Source: Solirubrobacterales bacterium 67-14 (lineage in GTDB: Bacteria; Actinomycetota; Thermoleophilia; Solirubrobacterales; 70-9). Taken from it: DNA of 64,000 nt. Position numbers and translations under genes: made by a program. The notes below the pieces were generated by a model. That model was not told where the DNA came from, made no database searches, and saw only the letters and a list, made by a program, of their open reading frames with translations. Below, piece by piece: positions 16,722 to 24,996 of the stretch; positions within the stretch are counted from its first letter, which is position 1; the number at the start of each line of letters is the position of its first letter. The stretch spans positions 456,429-520,428 of the forward strand of contig MKST01000011.1 in assembly GCA_001897355.1 (NCBI GenBank), given 5' to 3'.

Positions 16722-19070
16722 CTAGATGTCGTGCTTCTCGTACCAGGTGGCGGCGGGCAGCACGATGTCCGAGTAGAGGCAGGAGCCGTTCATCCGGAAG
16801 TCGATCGTCATGAACAGGTCAACCTTGCCCTCGGGCGCTTCTTCGCGCCACTTGACGTCTTCCGGACGCCCCTCCGGTTCGCATTCCTCCGAGCGCACGG
16901 CGCTGTCGGTCCCGAGCAGGTGCTTGAGGAAGTACTCGTGTCCCTTGCTCGAGGAGCCGAGCAGGTTGGCCCGCCAGAGGTTGAGGATCCGCGGGAAGTT
17001 GGCCGGGTCGTCCGGGTCCTCGCAGGCGAAGCCGAGCCGGCCGGCCTTCAGTTCCTCGACCACGTAATCGGCGGATGACTTGCCGGCTGCCTTGGCCTCA
17101 TCGGCGAGGTCGAGCGGGTTGCGGTCGAGCGCCGGGGCGGCCGGCGTCCAGCCGAGCCGGACCGCCTTGGCGTTGGCGTCGACGATGTGGGTGTGCTCGA
17201 AGTTCCCGTTCCCCGCCGGCGAGACGAACTCATCCGGGCGGCGGGTCTCGTAGCGCCACTGGTCGGTGGCCAGGTACCAGAAAGGGGTCGCCGCCTGATG
17301 GCGGGGCGGCCGGTTCCAGTCGAGCGCGAAGGCGAGGGTCTGCCAGCCGGTGATCGGACGCACTTTCTCCTGGCCGACGTAGTGGGCCCAGCCACCGCCG
17401 TTGACGCCCTGGCAGCCGCAGAAGAGCAGCATCGAGAGGATCGCCCGGTAGGTCTGGTCGGCGTGGAACCAGTGGTTGATCCCGGCGCCCATCACGACCA
17501 TCGAACGGCCCCGGGTCTTCTCGGCGTTCTCGGCGAACTCGCGGGCGACCTGTTCGCAGACCGCCGCCGCGACCCCGGTGTGTTCCTGCTGCCAGGCGGG
17601 TGTGTACGGCTCGGCCGGATCGTCGTACCCCTTCGGCCATGTGCCGGGCAGACCCTCGCGGGCGACCCCGTACTGGGCCAGGCTGAGGTCGAAGACCGTG
17701 GTGACCAGCTTGCCGCCGATCCGCCGGGCCGGGACGCCGCGCACCATGGTCGTGCCGCCTTCGGTTTCGCCGCCGTCGAAACGCGGCAGGGTCACCTCGA
17801 CCAGTTCGTCGTGGTTGCCGAGCAGGGTGAGAGCCGGCTCGATTCCTTCCAGGTCGAGGTTCCACTTCCCCTCGCCTTCTTCGCCCCAGCGGTCGCCGAT
17901 CGTGCCGTTCGGGACCACCGACTGGTTGGTGTTCGAATCGATCAGGACGGTCTTCCAGTCGGCGTTCCCGCCGGTCTCGCCGATGTCCTCGGCCCGCAGC
18001 ATGGTGCCGCCGTGGACGGTGCCGTCACCGTGGTCTTCGAGCTCGACCAGGAACGGCAGGTCGGTGAACTGCCGGGCGTACTCGCCGAAGTACTCGGCCT
18101 CCCGGTCGACGAAGAACTCCTTGAGGATCACGTGGCCCATCGCCATCGCCAGGGCGCCGTCCGATCCGGCGGTGGCCGGCAGCCACTGGTCGGCGAATTT
18201 GGTGTTGCCCGCGTAGTCGGGTGAGACCACGATCGTCTTCTGGCCGCGGTAGCGCGCCTCGGTCATGAAGTGGGCGTCCGGGGTCCGGGTCTGGGGGATG
18301 TTGGATCCCCACATGATCAGGTAGGAGGCATCCCACCAATCGGCCGATTCGGGCACGTCGGTCTGATCGCCCCAGACCTGGGGCGAGGCCGGCGGCAGGT
18401 CGGCGTACCAGTCGTAGAAGCTGAGCGGCACCCCGCCGATCAGCGAGAGGAAGCGGCTGCCGGCCGCGTAGGAGACCTGCGACATCGCCGGGATCGGGCT
18501 GAAACCGACGATCCGGTCGGGCCCGTAGCGCTTGATCGTGTGGACGTGGGCAGCCGCGGCGATCTCGGTGACTTCGGCCCAGCTGGCGCGCAGGAACCCC
18601 CCCTTGCCGCGCCGTGACTTGTAGGCCTTTGCCTTCTCCGGATCCTCGACGATCGATTCCCAGGCTTCGACCGAGTCGCCCAGCCGCTGCCTCGCCTCGC
18701 GGTACATCGAGAGCAACTCCCCTCGGACGTAGGGGAACTTGGGCCGGAGCGGCGAGTAGACGTACCAGGAGAAAGAAGCCCCGCGCGGGCAGCCGCGCGG
18801 TTCGTAGTCCGGGGTCTCGGTCCCGTTCGAGGGATAGTCGGTCTGCTGGGTCTCCCAGGTGACCAGGCCGTCCTTGACGTGGATCTTCCACGAGCAGGAG
18901 CCGGTGCAGTTGACGCCATGTGTCGAGCGGACGACCCGGTCGTGTTGCCAGCGGTCCCGGTAGCCCTGCTCCCAGTCGCGGGGCCGGAGTGAAACTTCGT
19001 TCCAGCCGTCCTCGGAACGTTCGGGTTTGAAGAACTGCTTCGCCCGCAACAGGTGACCCGAGTCAGCCAT
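16722..19070 (-). CDS. narG: Respiratory nitrate reductase alpha subunit, N-terminal 782 residues
   Basis: Catalytic Mo-bis-MGD subunit that reduces nitrate to nitrite at the inner face of the membrane. The FS0 cluster ligands H51, C55, C59 and C94 and the molybdenum-binding Asp D224 (in YDWYADLPPASP) match E. coli positions 49, 53, 57, 92 and 222 with a constant offset of two. The frame ends with WYEKHDI and TAG at 16724-16722 where NarG proteins go on with S/N-S-T-D-x-H-P-F; a single C-to-A change of a TCG serine codon would explain it. The truncated product would lack the C-terminal cofactor-binding domain, so the enzyme should not work unless the TAG is read through or is a sequence error. 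Full frame would be 1218 codons, normal for the family. Confidence 0.9.
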   Translation of the reverse strand: MADSGHLLRAKQFFKPERSEDGWNEVSLRPRDWEQGYRDRWQHDRVVRSTHGVNCTGSCSWKIHVKDGLVTWETQQTDYPSNGTETPDYEPRGCPRGASFSWYVYSPLRPKFPYVRGELLSMYREARQRLGDSVEAWESIVEDPEKAKAYKSRRGKGGFLRASWAEVTEIAAAAHVHTIKRYGPDRIVGFSPIPAMSQVSYAAGSRFLSLIGGVPLSFYDWYADLPPASPQVWGDQTDVPESADWWDASYLIMWGSNIPQTRTPDAHFMTEARYRGQKTIVVSPDYAGNTKFADQWLPATAGSDGALAMAMGHVILKEFFVDREAEYFGEYARQFTDLPFLVELEDHGDGTVHGGTMLRAEDIGETGGNADWKTVLIDSNTNQSVVPNGTIGDRWGEEGEGKWNLDLEGIEPALTLLGNHDELVEVTLPRFDGGETEGGTTMVRGVPARRIGGKLVTTVFDLSLAQYGVAREGLPGTWPKGYDDPAEPYTPAWQQEHTGVAAAVCEQVAREFAENAEKTRGRSMVVMGAGINHWFHADQTYRAILSMLLFCGCQGVNGGGWAHYVGQEKVRPITGWQTLAFALDWNRPPRHQAATPFWYLATDQWRYETRRPDEFVSPAGNGNFEHTHIVDANAKAVRLGWTPAAPALDRNPLDLADEAKAAGKSSADYVVEELKAGRLGFACEDPDDPANFPRILNLWRANLLGSSSKGHEYFLKHLLGTDSAVRSEECEPEGRPEDVKWREEAPEGKVDLFMTIDFRMNGSCLYSDIVLPAATWYEKHDI

Positions 19071-19203
19071 GCTTCGAACCTATCCGAACTCCGGCCAGCC
19101 GAATCACGGCTTCCAGCTTCTTGTCGACTACAGGTTCTGCCCGATCCATGCGGCAACCCTAGTGGCCTCACCCCCCGTCAAAAACAGTATTTACCCGCAG
19201 ACT

Positions 19204-19845
19204 TTATTTCCCCGATTCGCGCTCGGAAAACGTCGCCGCGACCAGCTCCACGATCTGCCCGTCGGCCTTTTCCGGCGCCCCGGCGTCATGAGGGGGCTGG
19301 GGGTCGTACTCGATTCCCAGCTGAACCGCCTGCGCCACCTCCGGTCCGTAGATCTCGGTGACCAGGCTGAGGGCCATGTCGATCCCAGCCGAGACCCCCG
19401 CCCCGGTCACGTACTTGCCGTCGAAGACGACCCTGTCCTCGACCGGGTTGGCGCCGAGCTCGGCGAGTGTCTCGCGGGCGAGCCAGTGGGTGGTCGCGGG
19501 GCGCCCGTCGAGCAGCCCCGCGGCCGCCAGCAGCAGAGCACCGGTGCAGACCGAGGTCGTCCAGGTGGTGGTCTCGTCGACCGCCCGGATCCAGGCCAGC
19601 AGGGGTTCGTGGTCGAGCAGCGTCCGGGTGCCATATCCGCCCGGCACGACCAGGATGTCCGGGCTGGCCACCTCGTCGAGCGACTTGTCCGCGACCAAGG
19701 AAAGCGTGTCCGACTCGTTGCGGTACGCGCCGGCCTCTTCGCCGACGAAGATCGATTCGACCCCGGGCACCGAGTTGAGGACCTCGTGCGGCCCCGTCAC
19801 GTCGAGGGCGGTGAAACGGTGGTAGAGCAGGTATGCGACTTGCAT
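19204..19845 (-). CDS. DJ-1/PfpI family protein
   Basis: 213 aa with a class I glutamine amidotransferase-like fold. The nucleophile elbow is TSVCTGALLLAAAGLLDG (Cys about residue 98) and the N-terminal strand is AYLLYHRFTALDVTGPHEVL; the acidic residue at the end of that strand (GPxE) is the usual partner of the cysteine. Closest in style to isonitrile hydratase-like proteins, but the substrate is unknown. It lies 13 bp downstream of a GlxA-type regulator with the same domain, so the two are probably one transcription unit and may recognise related ligands. Confidence 0.88.
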   Translation of the reverse strand: MQVAYLLYHRFTALDVTGPHEVLNSVPGVESIFVGEEAGAYRNESDTLSLVADKSLDEVASPDILVVPGGYGTRTLLDHEPLLAWIRAVDETTTWTTSVCTGALLLAAAGLLDGRPATTHWLARETLAELGANPVEDRVVFDGKYVTGAGVSAGIDMALSLVTEIYGPEVAQAVQLGIEYDPQPPHDAGAPEKADGQIVELVAATFSERESGK

Positions 19846-19858
19846 GGTTCTCCTTTGG

Positions 19859-20884
19859 TCAGGCCGCGACCGGGTCGCGACGGAAACGCTGGCGGTATTC
19901 GGCCGGCGAGCAGCCGAGGCGGCGGGCGAAGGTCCGGCGCATCGTCTCGGGGGTTCCGAAGCCGCAGCGATCCGCGATCTGGTCGATCGGCTCCGGCGGC
20001 CCTTCGAGCAGCTGGCGGGCCCGCTCCAGCCGCAGGGTCTCGACGTAGGTGGCCGGGGTCATGCCGGTCTCCTTGCGAAACGCCCGGGCGAAGTTCCGCG
20101 GGCTCATCAGGGCCCGCTCGGCCAGCGCCTCGACCCGCAGGTCGGCGTCGAGATGGTCGGCCATCCAGAGCTGCAGTCCGCGCAGCCCGGGCCGCGCCGC
20201 CGGGGCCGAGACATGGGAGCTGAACTGGGCCTGGCCGCCAGGGCGACGGAGAAACAGCACCAGCCAGCGCGCGACCTGAAGCGCCACTTCTTCGCCCAGG
20301 TCTTCGGCGACCAGGGCCAGGGCCAGGTCCATGCCGGCGGTCACCCCGGCCGAGGTCCAGACCCTCCCGTCCTGAATGAAGATCGGGTCCGGGTCTACTT
20401 CGACTTCCGGGTAGCGGCGGGAGAGCTCCGAGCAGGCGGCCCAGTGGCTGGTCGCCCGGAGGCCGTCGAGCAGACCGGCGCGAGCGAGCAGCAGCGAGCC
20501 GGAGCAGACCGAAGCGACCCGGCGCGAGCGATCAGCGGCGTTGCGGATCCAGTTGACCAGGGTCTCGGACCCCTCGGCCTCGATCACACCGGTGCCGCCG
20601 GCGACGATCAGGGTGTCGATCGGACCCCGGCACTCGGCCAGCGTCCGGGCCGGAAGGATCGAGTAGGCGCCGGAGCGGGTCGCCAACGGCTCGACCGTCT
20701 CGGCTGCGACTTCGACCTCGTAGGCGGGGTCGACCGGCTCGCCGTCCACCCAGGTCGCGGCGATGTCACGGGCACCACCGAAGACCTCGGCCGGACCGAC
20801 CACGTCGAGCGGCTGAAGGTCGGGAAAGGTGACGATCACGATGCGCCGGGGAGCCGCGGCACGACCTGAACGAGCGGAAGTCAT
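19859..20884 (-). CDS. GlxA-family AraC-type transcriptional regulator
   Basis: 341 aa. Residues about 13-190 are a DJ-1/PfpI-like sensor domain (IVIVTFPDLQPLDVVGPAEVF, ASVCSGSLLLARAGLLDGLRATSHW), and about 225-330 an AraC-type double helix-turn-helix (LAERALMSPRNFARAFRKETGMTPATYVETLRLERARQLLE and ADRCGFGTPETMRRTFARRLGCSPAEYRQRFR). The likely target is its own operon with the PfpI-like gene just downstream; no operator can be pointed to. It is upstream of, and in the same direction as, that gene. Confidence 0.93.
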   Translation of the reverse strand: MTSARSGRAAAPRRIVIVTFPDLQPLDVVGPAEVFGGARDIAATWVDGEPVDPAYEVEVAAETVEPLATRSGAYSILPARTLAECRGPIDTLIVAGGTGVIEAEGSETLVNWIRNAADRSRRVASVCSGSLLLARAGLLDGLRATSHWAACSELSRRYPEVEVDPDPIFIQDGRVWTSAGVTAGMDLALALVAEDLGEEVALQVARWLVLFLRRPGGQAQFSSHVSAPAARPGLRGLQLWMADHLDADLRVEALAERALMSPRNFARAFRKETGMTPATYVETLRLERARQLLEGPPEPIDQIADRCGFGTPETMRRTFARRLGCSPAEYRQRFRRDPVAA

Positions 20885-20955
20885 GACCCCATAGTGACCT
20901 CAACCGGGTCTGGCCGCAAGGACTAGTACCGGACAAATCCTGCCACCCCTCTAGG

Positions 20956-20995
20956 TGGGTCGGATTTCCGGCATCGGTGCCGGTTATCCGACCCA
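20956..20995. repeat. Palindromic repeat family 2, copy a
   Basis: Arms TGGGTCGGATTTCCGGCA (20956-20973) and TGCCGGTTATCCGACCCA (20978-20995) pair in 16 of 18 positions around a TCGG loop. The arm sequence recurs at 21029 and 30467. Confidence 0.85.
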
Positions 20996-21028
20996 GTGGC
21001 TGCGGAAGGGACGGGTGGCCGTGCGCAG

Positions 21029-21068
21029 TGGGTCGGATTTCCGTCCCAGGCACCGGAAATCCGACCCA
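21029..21068. repeat. Palindromic repeat family 2, copy b
   Basis: Arms TGGGTCGGATTTCCG (from 21029) and CCGGAAATCCGACCCA (21053-21068) surround a short loop. Lies 33 bp from copy a, making a tandem pair. Confidence 0.85.
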
Positions 21069-21161
21069 CCCCTTTCGAACAGCGGCAAACGAGGGGGCGA
21101 AAACGGTAGCCGCTACCGGCCGACGCGACTCAACCAGCTTCGTACGGGGAGCCTGATCAGT

Positions 21162-21204
21162 GAGATTGAAGAAATGGTTCGTATAGAACCAAAAACTCAA
21201 TCTC
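21162..21204. repeat. Hairpin family 1, copy b
   Basis: GAGATTGA (21162-21169) pairs with TCAATCTC (21197-21204), and GGTTC (21176-21180) with GAACC (21186-21190), with an A-rich internal loop. Compared with copies a and c the outer stem has A-T where copy a has G-C at the same step, a compensating change. Confidence 0.6.
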
Positions 21205-21258
21205 GCAAGGCAAGTTGATCAGCGCGCAGCCGGTGGCTACCGGGCGCGTTGCCCGAGG

Positions 21259-21714
21259 TCAGTTATCCGAGCCGATTCTGTCCCAGACGTATAGCTCGAC
21301 TGCCTCGTTGGCCAGTTCGAGCAGTCGTTCCGGGGAGAGCCAGCCGACCACGGTTTCGAGGGCTAGTTCTTCGGTCAGTCCGTCTTCGAGGACCTCTTCG
21401 CCGCGAAAGCCGGCGGCGAGCTTGAGGGCTTCTCGGCGGTGCTCGCCGAGCGAGCCGAAGGCGCCCATCAGGAAGTCGCGGTTGGGGACCGGCTGGCCGA
21501 GATCCATCGAGCCGTGCCAGGCGGCCAGCAGGGAGAGATCGTCCTGGTCGAGGTCGGCGAGCGCGCGGGCGTACTGGGCTTCGAGTTCCTCTTCGGGGAT
21601 CTCGTCGACCCACGCACGCAGGGCCTCTCCGAGGATCTGGCGACGGGCCTCGCGGCCGACCGATTCGGAAATGACGTGAATCGCATCAGCCGGATCGACG
21701 AAACAAAGTGACAT
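21259..21714 (-). CDS. Hypothetical protein
   Basis: 151 aa from ATG 21714 (MSLCFVDPADAIHVISESVG). The open frame extends upstream to 21996 but that part runs through the RNA-like structure at 21844-22003 and reads as Arg/Pro-rich non-coding sequence. The protein is acidic and mostly helical (EEELEAQYARALADLDQDDLSLLAAWHGSMD, LSPERLLELANEAVELYVW) with no signal, membrane segment or catalytic motif. I do not recognise its family. Confidence 0.65.
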   Translation of the reverse strand: MSLCFVDPADAIHVISESVGREARRQILGEALRAWVDEIPEEELEAQYARALADLDQDDLSLLAAWHGSMDLGQPVPNRDFLMGAFGSLGEHRREALKLAAGFRGEEVLEDGLTEELALETVVGWLSPERLLELANEAVELYVWDRIGSDN

Positions 21715-21843
21715 TGAGGGCCGTCCTCGGGGTCGGGTGCGCGGACAACCATGAAGATAGAGATGCCACAGGACGCAAAAAATGTTGCAGAAGCCCGCAA
21801 TTTGCGGATGCCAGAAGGAAAACGATCCTTCCCGCAAAGGGCG

Positions 21844-22003
21844 AGAAGGCGTGGCCAAGACGTCCCGAAGGTATGGGGTCGTGTGCGGGTGGGATGCAAG
21901 CGGAAGGGCATGAGACGGGCTGGTGGCCCGGCGTTGCCCTTGTGCGAAGCAGGCCGCCCGCACACGGCCCCAGACCGAGGACAGAGTCTTGGCCACGCCT
22001 TCT
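21844..22003 (+). ncRNA. Structured RNA candidate, 6S RNA-like
   Basis: A 160-nt segment folds into one long interrupted hairpin. Terminal stem: AGAAGGCGTGGCCAAGAC (21844-21861) with GTCTTGGCCACGCCTTCT (21986-22003), 18 perfect pairs. Then a 13/14-nt internal bubble (21862-21874 and 21972-21985). Then an 18-bp stem (21875-21892 with 21954-21971) holding two G-U pairs that exist only in the plus-strand RNA, then a second internal loop and an apical part with AAGGGCA/TGCCCTT and CGGGC/GCCCG. A long rod with a central bubble is the form of 6S RNA, which mimics an open promoter and binds RNA polymerase. It lies between an unknown leftward gene and addB; no terminator or strong promoter is recognised. 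The 130 bases before it (21715-21843) show nothing else. Confidence 0.6.
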
Positions 22004-22047
22004 AAATGTCAGAAAACGGACGCCGCTCCCGACCATAAAGTTGCCCC

Positions 22048-24996
22048 GTGCCCCTGACCATCATCAAAGGCCCTCCGAATTCCGGCCGCACCGAGCTCGT
22101 GCGCGAGCGTTTCGAGGCCCGCCTGGCCGATGACCCGGTTCTGGTCGTACCGTCGACCGACGACATTTTTGGCTGGGAACGCCGCCTGACCAGGGATCGC
22201 GGCGCGTTCGTCGGAGGCAAGGTCGTCCACTTCAAGGATCTGGTCGACGAGATCCTCGGCGACGGGTCTGCCTCGCGGAACTACGGCGCAGAAGGAGGCC
22301 TTGCCTCCCCCCTGCGTCGCCGGTCGATCGCGACCGAGGCGATCCGGTCCGGGTGGCCCGCTATAGCGTCAAGGCTGCGCGATCAGCCGGGACTGGTCGA
22401 CGCGGCGCTTCAGGCGATCGACGAGTTCCGGGAGAACCTGGTCGGACTCGAGGCTTTCGACGACCCGGCCGTCACCGAAGCGGTCGGGCCGATCGCCGAG
22501 GTCTATCGCAGCTATCTCGCGAAGCTCGACGAAAGCGGACTGACCGACCTGCCGGCCCGGGCGGCCCGGGCCTCGACGAGGCCACTCGGTGAGTGGCAGG
22601 GCCGGCCGGTCTTCATCGCCGGCTTCGACGACCTGACCCGGCGACAACTCGAACTGATCCGACGCCTCGCCGGCGAGACCGAGGTGACGGTCGCGATGAC
22701 CCACGAGCAGGGCAATCAGGCGATGGCAGTGACCGAAGGTCTGCTTGGCGACCTGACGAAGATCGGAGGTAAGGTCGAGCGGGAAACGAGCCGACCGGAG
22801 ACCCCTCCCGATCACGACCCGCTGCTGGTCGATCTCGAACGCGCCTTCCTGGACCGATCGCGGGATGGCAGCCTACGTCCGGGCGACGCCCTCACCCTGA
22901 TCGAGGCTTCCGGCCGCCGGGGCGAGGCGGAGGCGATCGGAGCCGAGATCGCCTGCCTGCTCGATGCCGGGGTAGACCCCGGCGAGGTCGCGATCGCGAT
23001 CGATGCCCCGGCGGCCAACGGCGGCCCGATCCTCGAGGTGCTGACCGAGTACGGGATACCGGCCACGCTGGAGGCGGAGACCGGGGCCACGGAAACCGCC
23101 ACGGGGCAGGCGGTGATCGACCTGCTCCGGGCCGGCGTCCCTTCCGGCCAGGCCCGGGAGTTTTTCGCGCTGTTGCGAGGCCCGCTCGGCCTCGACGCCG
23201 GGAAGGTCGATGCGATCGAGTTCGATGCGGTGCGAGCCGACGTCGAGAGCGCCGCCGAAGCGAAGGCGATCGCCGATCGCCACCGACTGGAGATCCCCGG
23301 CTGGGATCAGCTCGCGGCCGGTGAAGTGGCCACGGCCGCGAAACTGGTCGCTCGCATATCGGCGGAGAACCTGATCCGCGGCGGCGGCCGCTCGCTCCCC
23401 GGCGCCTCGGTCGCCGTGGAGACACAGATGGCCACCGCGATCTGCCGTGCGGTCGACGAGCTCTCCGGCCTCGGAGATGAGAAGGTCACACCGGGACAGA
23501 TCGTCGACGCCCTCTCCAGCGGGACCGTGAAAACGTGGGCCGTGCCGACCGCACACACGATCCAGATCTCAAGCCCCTACTCGATGCGCGCCAAACGGGC
23601 CGGCTACGTCTTCATCGCTTCGCTCCAGGAGAAGGATCTCGGAGCCGGAGAGGGCAGCCCCTTGATGTCGAGGCAGGCCCGGTCCGAGCTCGGGATGCCC
23701 GACCTGACCGACCAGGAGCAGCAGGAGACCTACCTCTTCTACTCGTGCCTGGCGGTGCCGACCCGGCGACTCTGGCTTTCGCACCGGGTGGCCGATGTCC
23801 ACGGCAAGGCGGAATTCCCCTCGGCGATGATCGGCGAGGTCAAGCGCCTGTTCGAGGGGGGCGGTTCGGGGCTCAGGCTGATCCGCCGCTCGAGTTCCGA
23901 CATCGTCTTCCCGGCCGCGGAAGCCCCGAGTCCGCACGAGTGGGCACTCGGCGCGGCGACCATGAGCGAGCCGGACGGGCTGCCGGACCCTTCGCTGGCC
24001 GACGCGGCCGGAGAGGTGGCTCGGGCAAGGCTGGTCGAAGCCTCCACCCGTCGCTTCCGGAACATCGAATCCCCCGCCGCGAAGGCCGACCTCCAGACCC
24101 GGGACATGTTCTCGGCCAGCGCGCTCGAGGCTTTCATCGAGTGCCCGTACAAGTGGTTCTTCGAGCGGGCGATGCGGCCGGTCAGGTTCGGGCCGGACCC
24201 GGTCGCGATGGCTCGAGGGAACCTGATCCACGGGGTTCTGGCCGAGCTTTACGCCGCCCATCCGGGGGCTCTGCCGACCGAGGCCGACGTCGAGGAGTGG
24301 ATCGCGGAGATGCGGGAGCTCGTGGAAACGATCGGCCGCTCCTACGATCTCGGCGAGGACGTCGCCGACCACCGCATCCAGCGCCGGCAGGTCGTGACCG
24401 AGTTGACCCGCTTCCTGCGGCGCGAGGCGACCCGGCGAGAGAGCCGCTTCCGCCCGGTCGGGTTCGAGTTGAAGTTCGGTTTCGACGAAGAGGATTCGAT
24501 GCCGCCGGTCGAAGGTGACGGATGGATGCTGCGTGGCGCGATCGACCGGATCGACCGGGATCCCGACGGCAACGGGGTAGTGCTCGACTACAAGTCCGGC
24601 CCCACCTCCTACAAGTCGCTTGCCGAATTGCGGCGCGAGGGCAAGATCCAGCTCCACCTCTATCTGATGGCGCTCGAGCAGCATTGGGAGCTGGAACCGG
24701 CCGCCGGGCTGTACGTGCCGATTTTCGCGGCGAAGAAAGCTGCCCGCGGACTGGTCGACGAGAGCCGGGCCTCGTTGGTGGAGGACATCGGGCTGGTCGG
24801 CAACGACTTCACCCCGGATCTGGCGGCGGAGATCCGCGAAGGGTTCGAGAAGGCCGGGATCGCGGCGGGACGGATCCTCCGGGGCGAACTCGCCCATGAC
24901 CCGTCCGAGTGCCTGAACCATTTTGAACATGCCGGGGTGCCGGATTGGACGCCGGATTCCGGCTCGGACGGGAACGGGGCGGGCGGATGGACCTGA
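22048..24996 (+). CDS. addB: AddB-like PD-(D/E)XK nuclease/helicase subunit
   Basis: 982 aa from GTG 22048. The N-terminus has a P-loop-like IIKGPPNSGRTELV with Arg instead of the usual Lys, and the middle keeps only weak helicase motifs (AQISSPYSMRAKRAGYVFIASLQEKDLGAGEGSP), as in AddB, whose motor is inactive. The C-terminal RecB-type nuclease domain is clear: ECPYKWFFERAMRP, RGNLIHGVLAELY, then GAIDRIDRD and VVLDYKSG with D847 and K849. In AddB proteins four cysteines around this domain hold an Fe-S cluster; here only the ECPYKWF cysteine and one in DPSECLNHFEH are seen, so the cluster may be absent. Stop overlaps the next gene by 10 bp; the pair should form the complex that processes double-strand breaks for RecA. 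Confidence 0.85.
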   Translation: MPLTIIKGPPNSGRTELVRERFEARLADDPVLVVPSTDDIFGWERRLTRDRGAFVGGKVVHFKDLVDEILGDGSASRNYGAEGGLASPLRRRSIATEAIRSGWPAIASRLRDQPGLVDAALQAIDEFRENLVGLEAFDDPAVTEAVGPIAEVYRSYLAKLDESGLTDLPARAARASTRPLGEWQGRPVFIAGFDDLTRRQLELIRRLAGETEVTVAMTHEQGNQAMAVTEGLLGDLTKIGGKVERETSRPETPPDHDPLLVDLERAFLDRSRDGSLRPGDALTLIEASGRRGEAEAIGAEIACLLDAGVDPGEVAIAIDAPAANGGPILEVLTEYGIPATLEAETGATETATGQAVIDLLRAGVPSGQAREFFALLRGPLGLDAGKVDAIEFDAVRADVESAAEAKAIADRHRLEIPGWDQLAAGEVATAAKLVARISAENLIRGGGRSLPGASVAVETQMATAICRAVDELSGLGDEKVTPGQIVDALSSGTVKTWAVPTAHTIQISSPYSMRAKRAGYVFIASLQEKDLGAGEGSPLMSRQARSELGMPDLTDQEQQETYLFYSCLAVPTRRLWLSHRVADVHGKAEFPSAMIGEVKRLFEGGGSGLRLIRRSSSDIVFPAAEAPSPHEWALGAATMSEPDGLPDPSLADAAGEVARARLVEASTRRFRNIESPAAKADLQTRDMFSASALEAFIECPYKWFFERAMRPVRFGPDPVAMARGNLIHGVLAELYAAHPGALPTEADVEEWIAEMRELVETIGRSYDLGEDVADHRIQRRQVVTELTRFLRREATRRESRFRPVGFELKFGFDEEDSMPPVEGDGWMLRGAIDRIDRDPDGNGVVLDYKSGPTSYKSLAELRREGKIQLHLYLMALEQHWELEPAAGLYVPIFAAKKAARGLVDESRASLVEDIGLVGNDFTPDLAAEIREGFEKAGIAAGRILRGELAHDPSECLNHFEHAGVPDWTPDSGSDGNGAGGWT

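Larger units (their letters stand above)
20885..21258. other. Intergenic repeat cluster
   Basis: No gene. Between the start of the GlxA regulator (20884) and the end of the unknown gene (21259) are two copies of hairpin family 2 (20956-20995 and 21029-21068) and one copy of hairpin family 1 (21162-21204), listed separately. The rest shows nothing recognisable. The leftward promoter of the GlxA gene should be in the first 60 bases. Confidence 0.7.

Noticed and set aside
16722-16724. TAG in narG as a pyrrolysine or other recoded codon
   Set aside because: No PYLIS-like downstream structure or pyl genes are visible, NarG has no special residue at this site, and TAG is a normal stop for other genes here.
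15531-17078. 515-codon plus-strand open frame across the narG stop
   Set aside because: Low-complexity shadow of narG; it does not rescue or explain the TAG.
21715-21996. N-terminal extension of the unknown gene at 21259
   Set aside because: It would translate through the RNA-like structure and reads as non-coding; ATG 21714 is a better start.
23569-24930. 453-codon minus-strand open frame inside addB
   Set aside because: The plus-strand reading has nuclease motifs; this one has none and no start signal.
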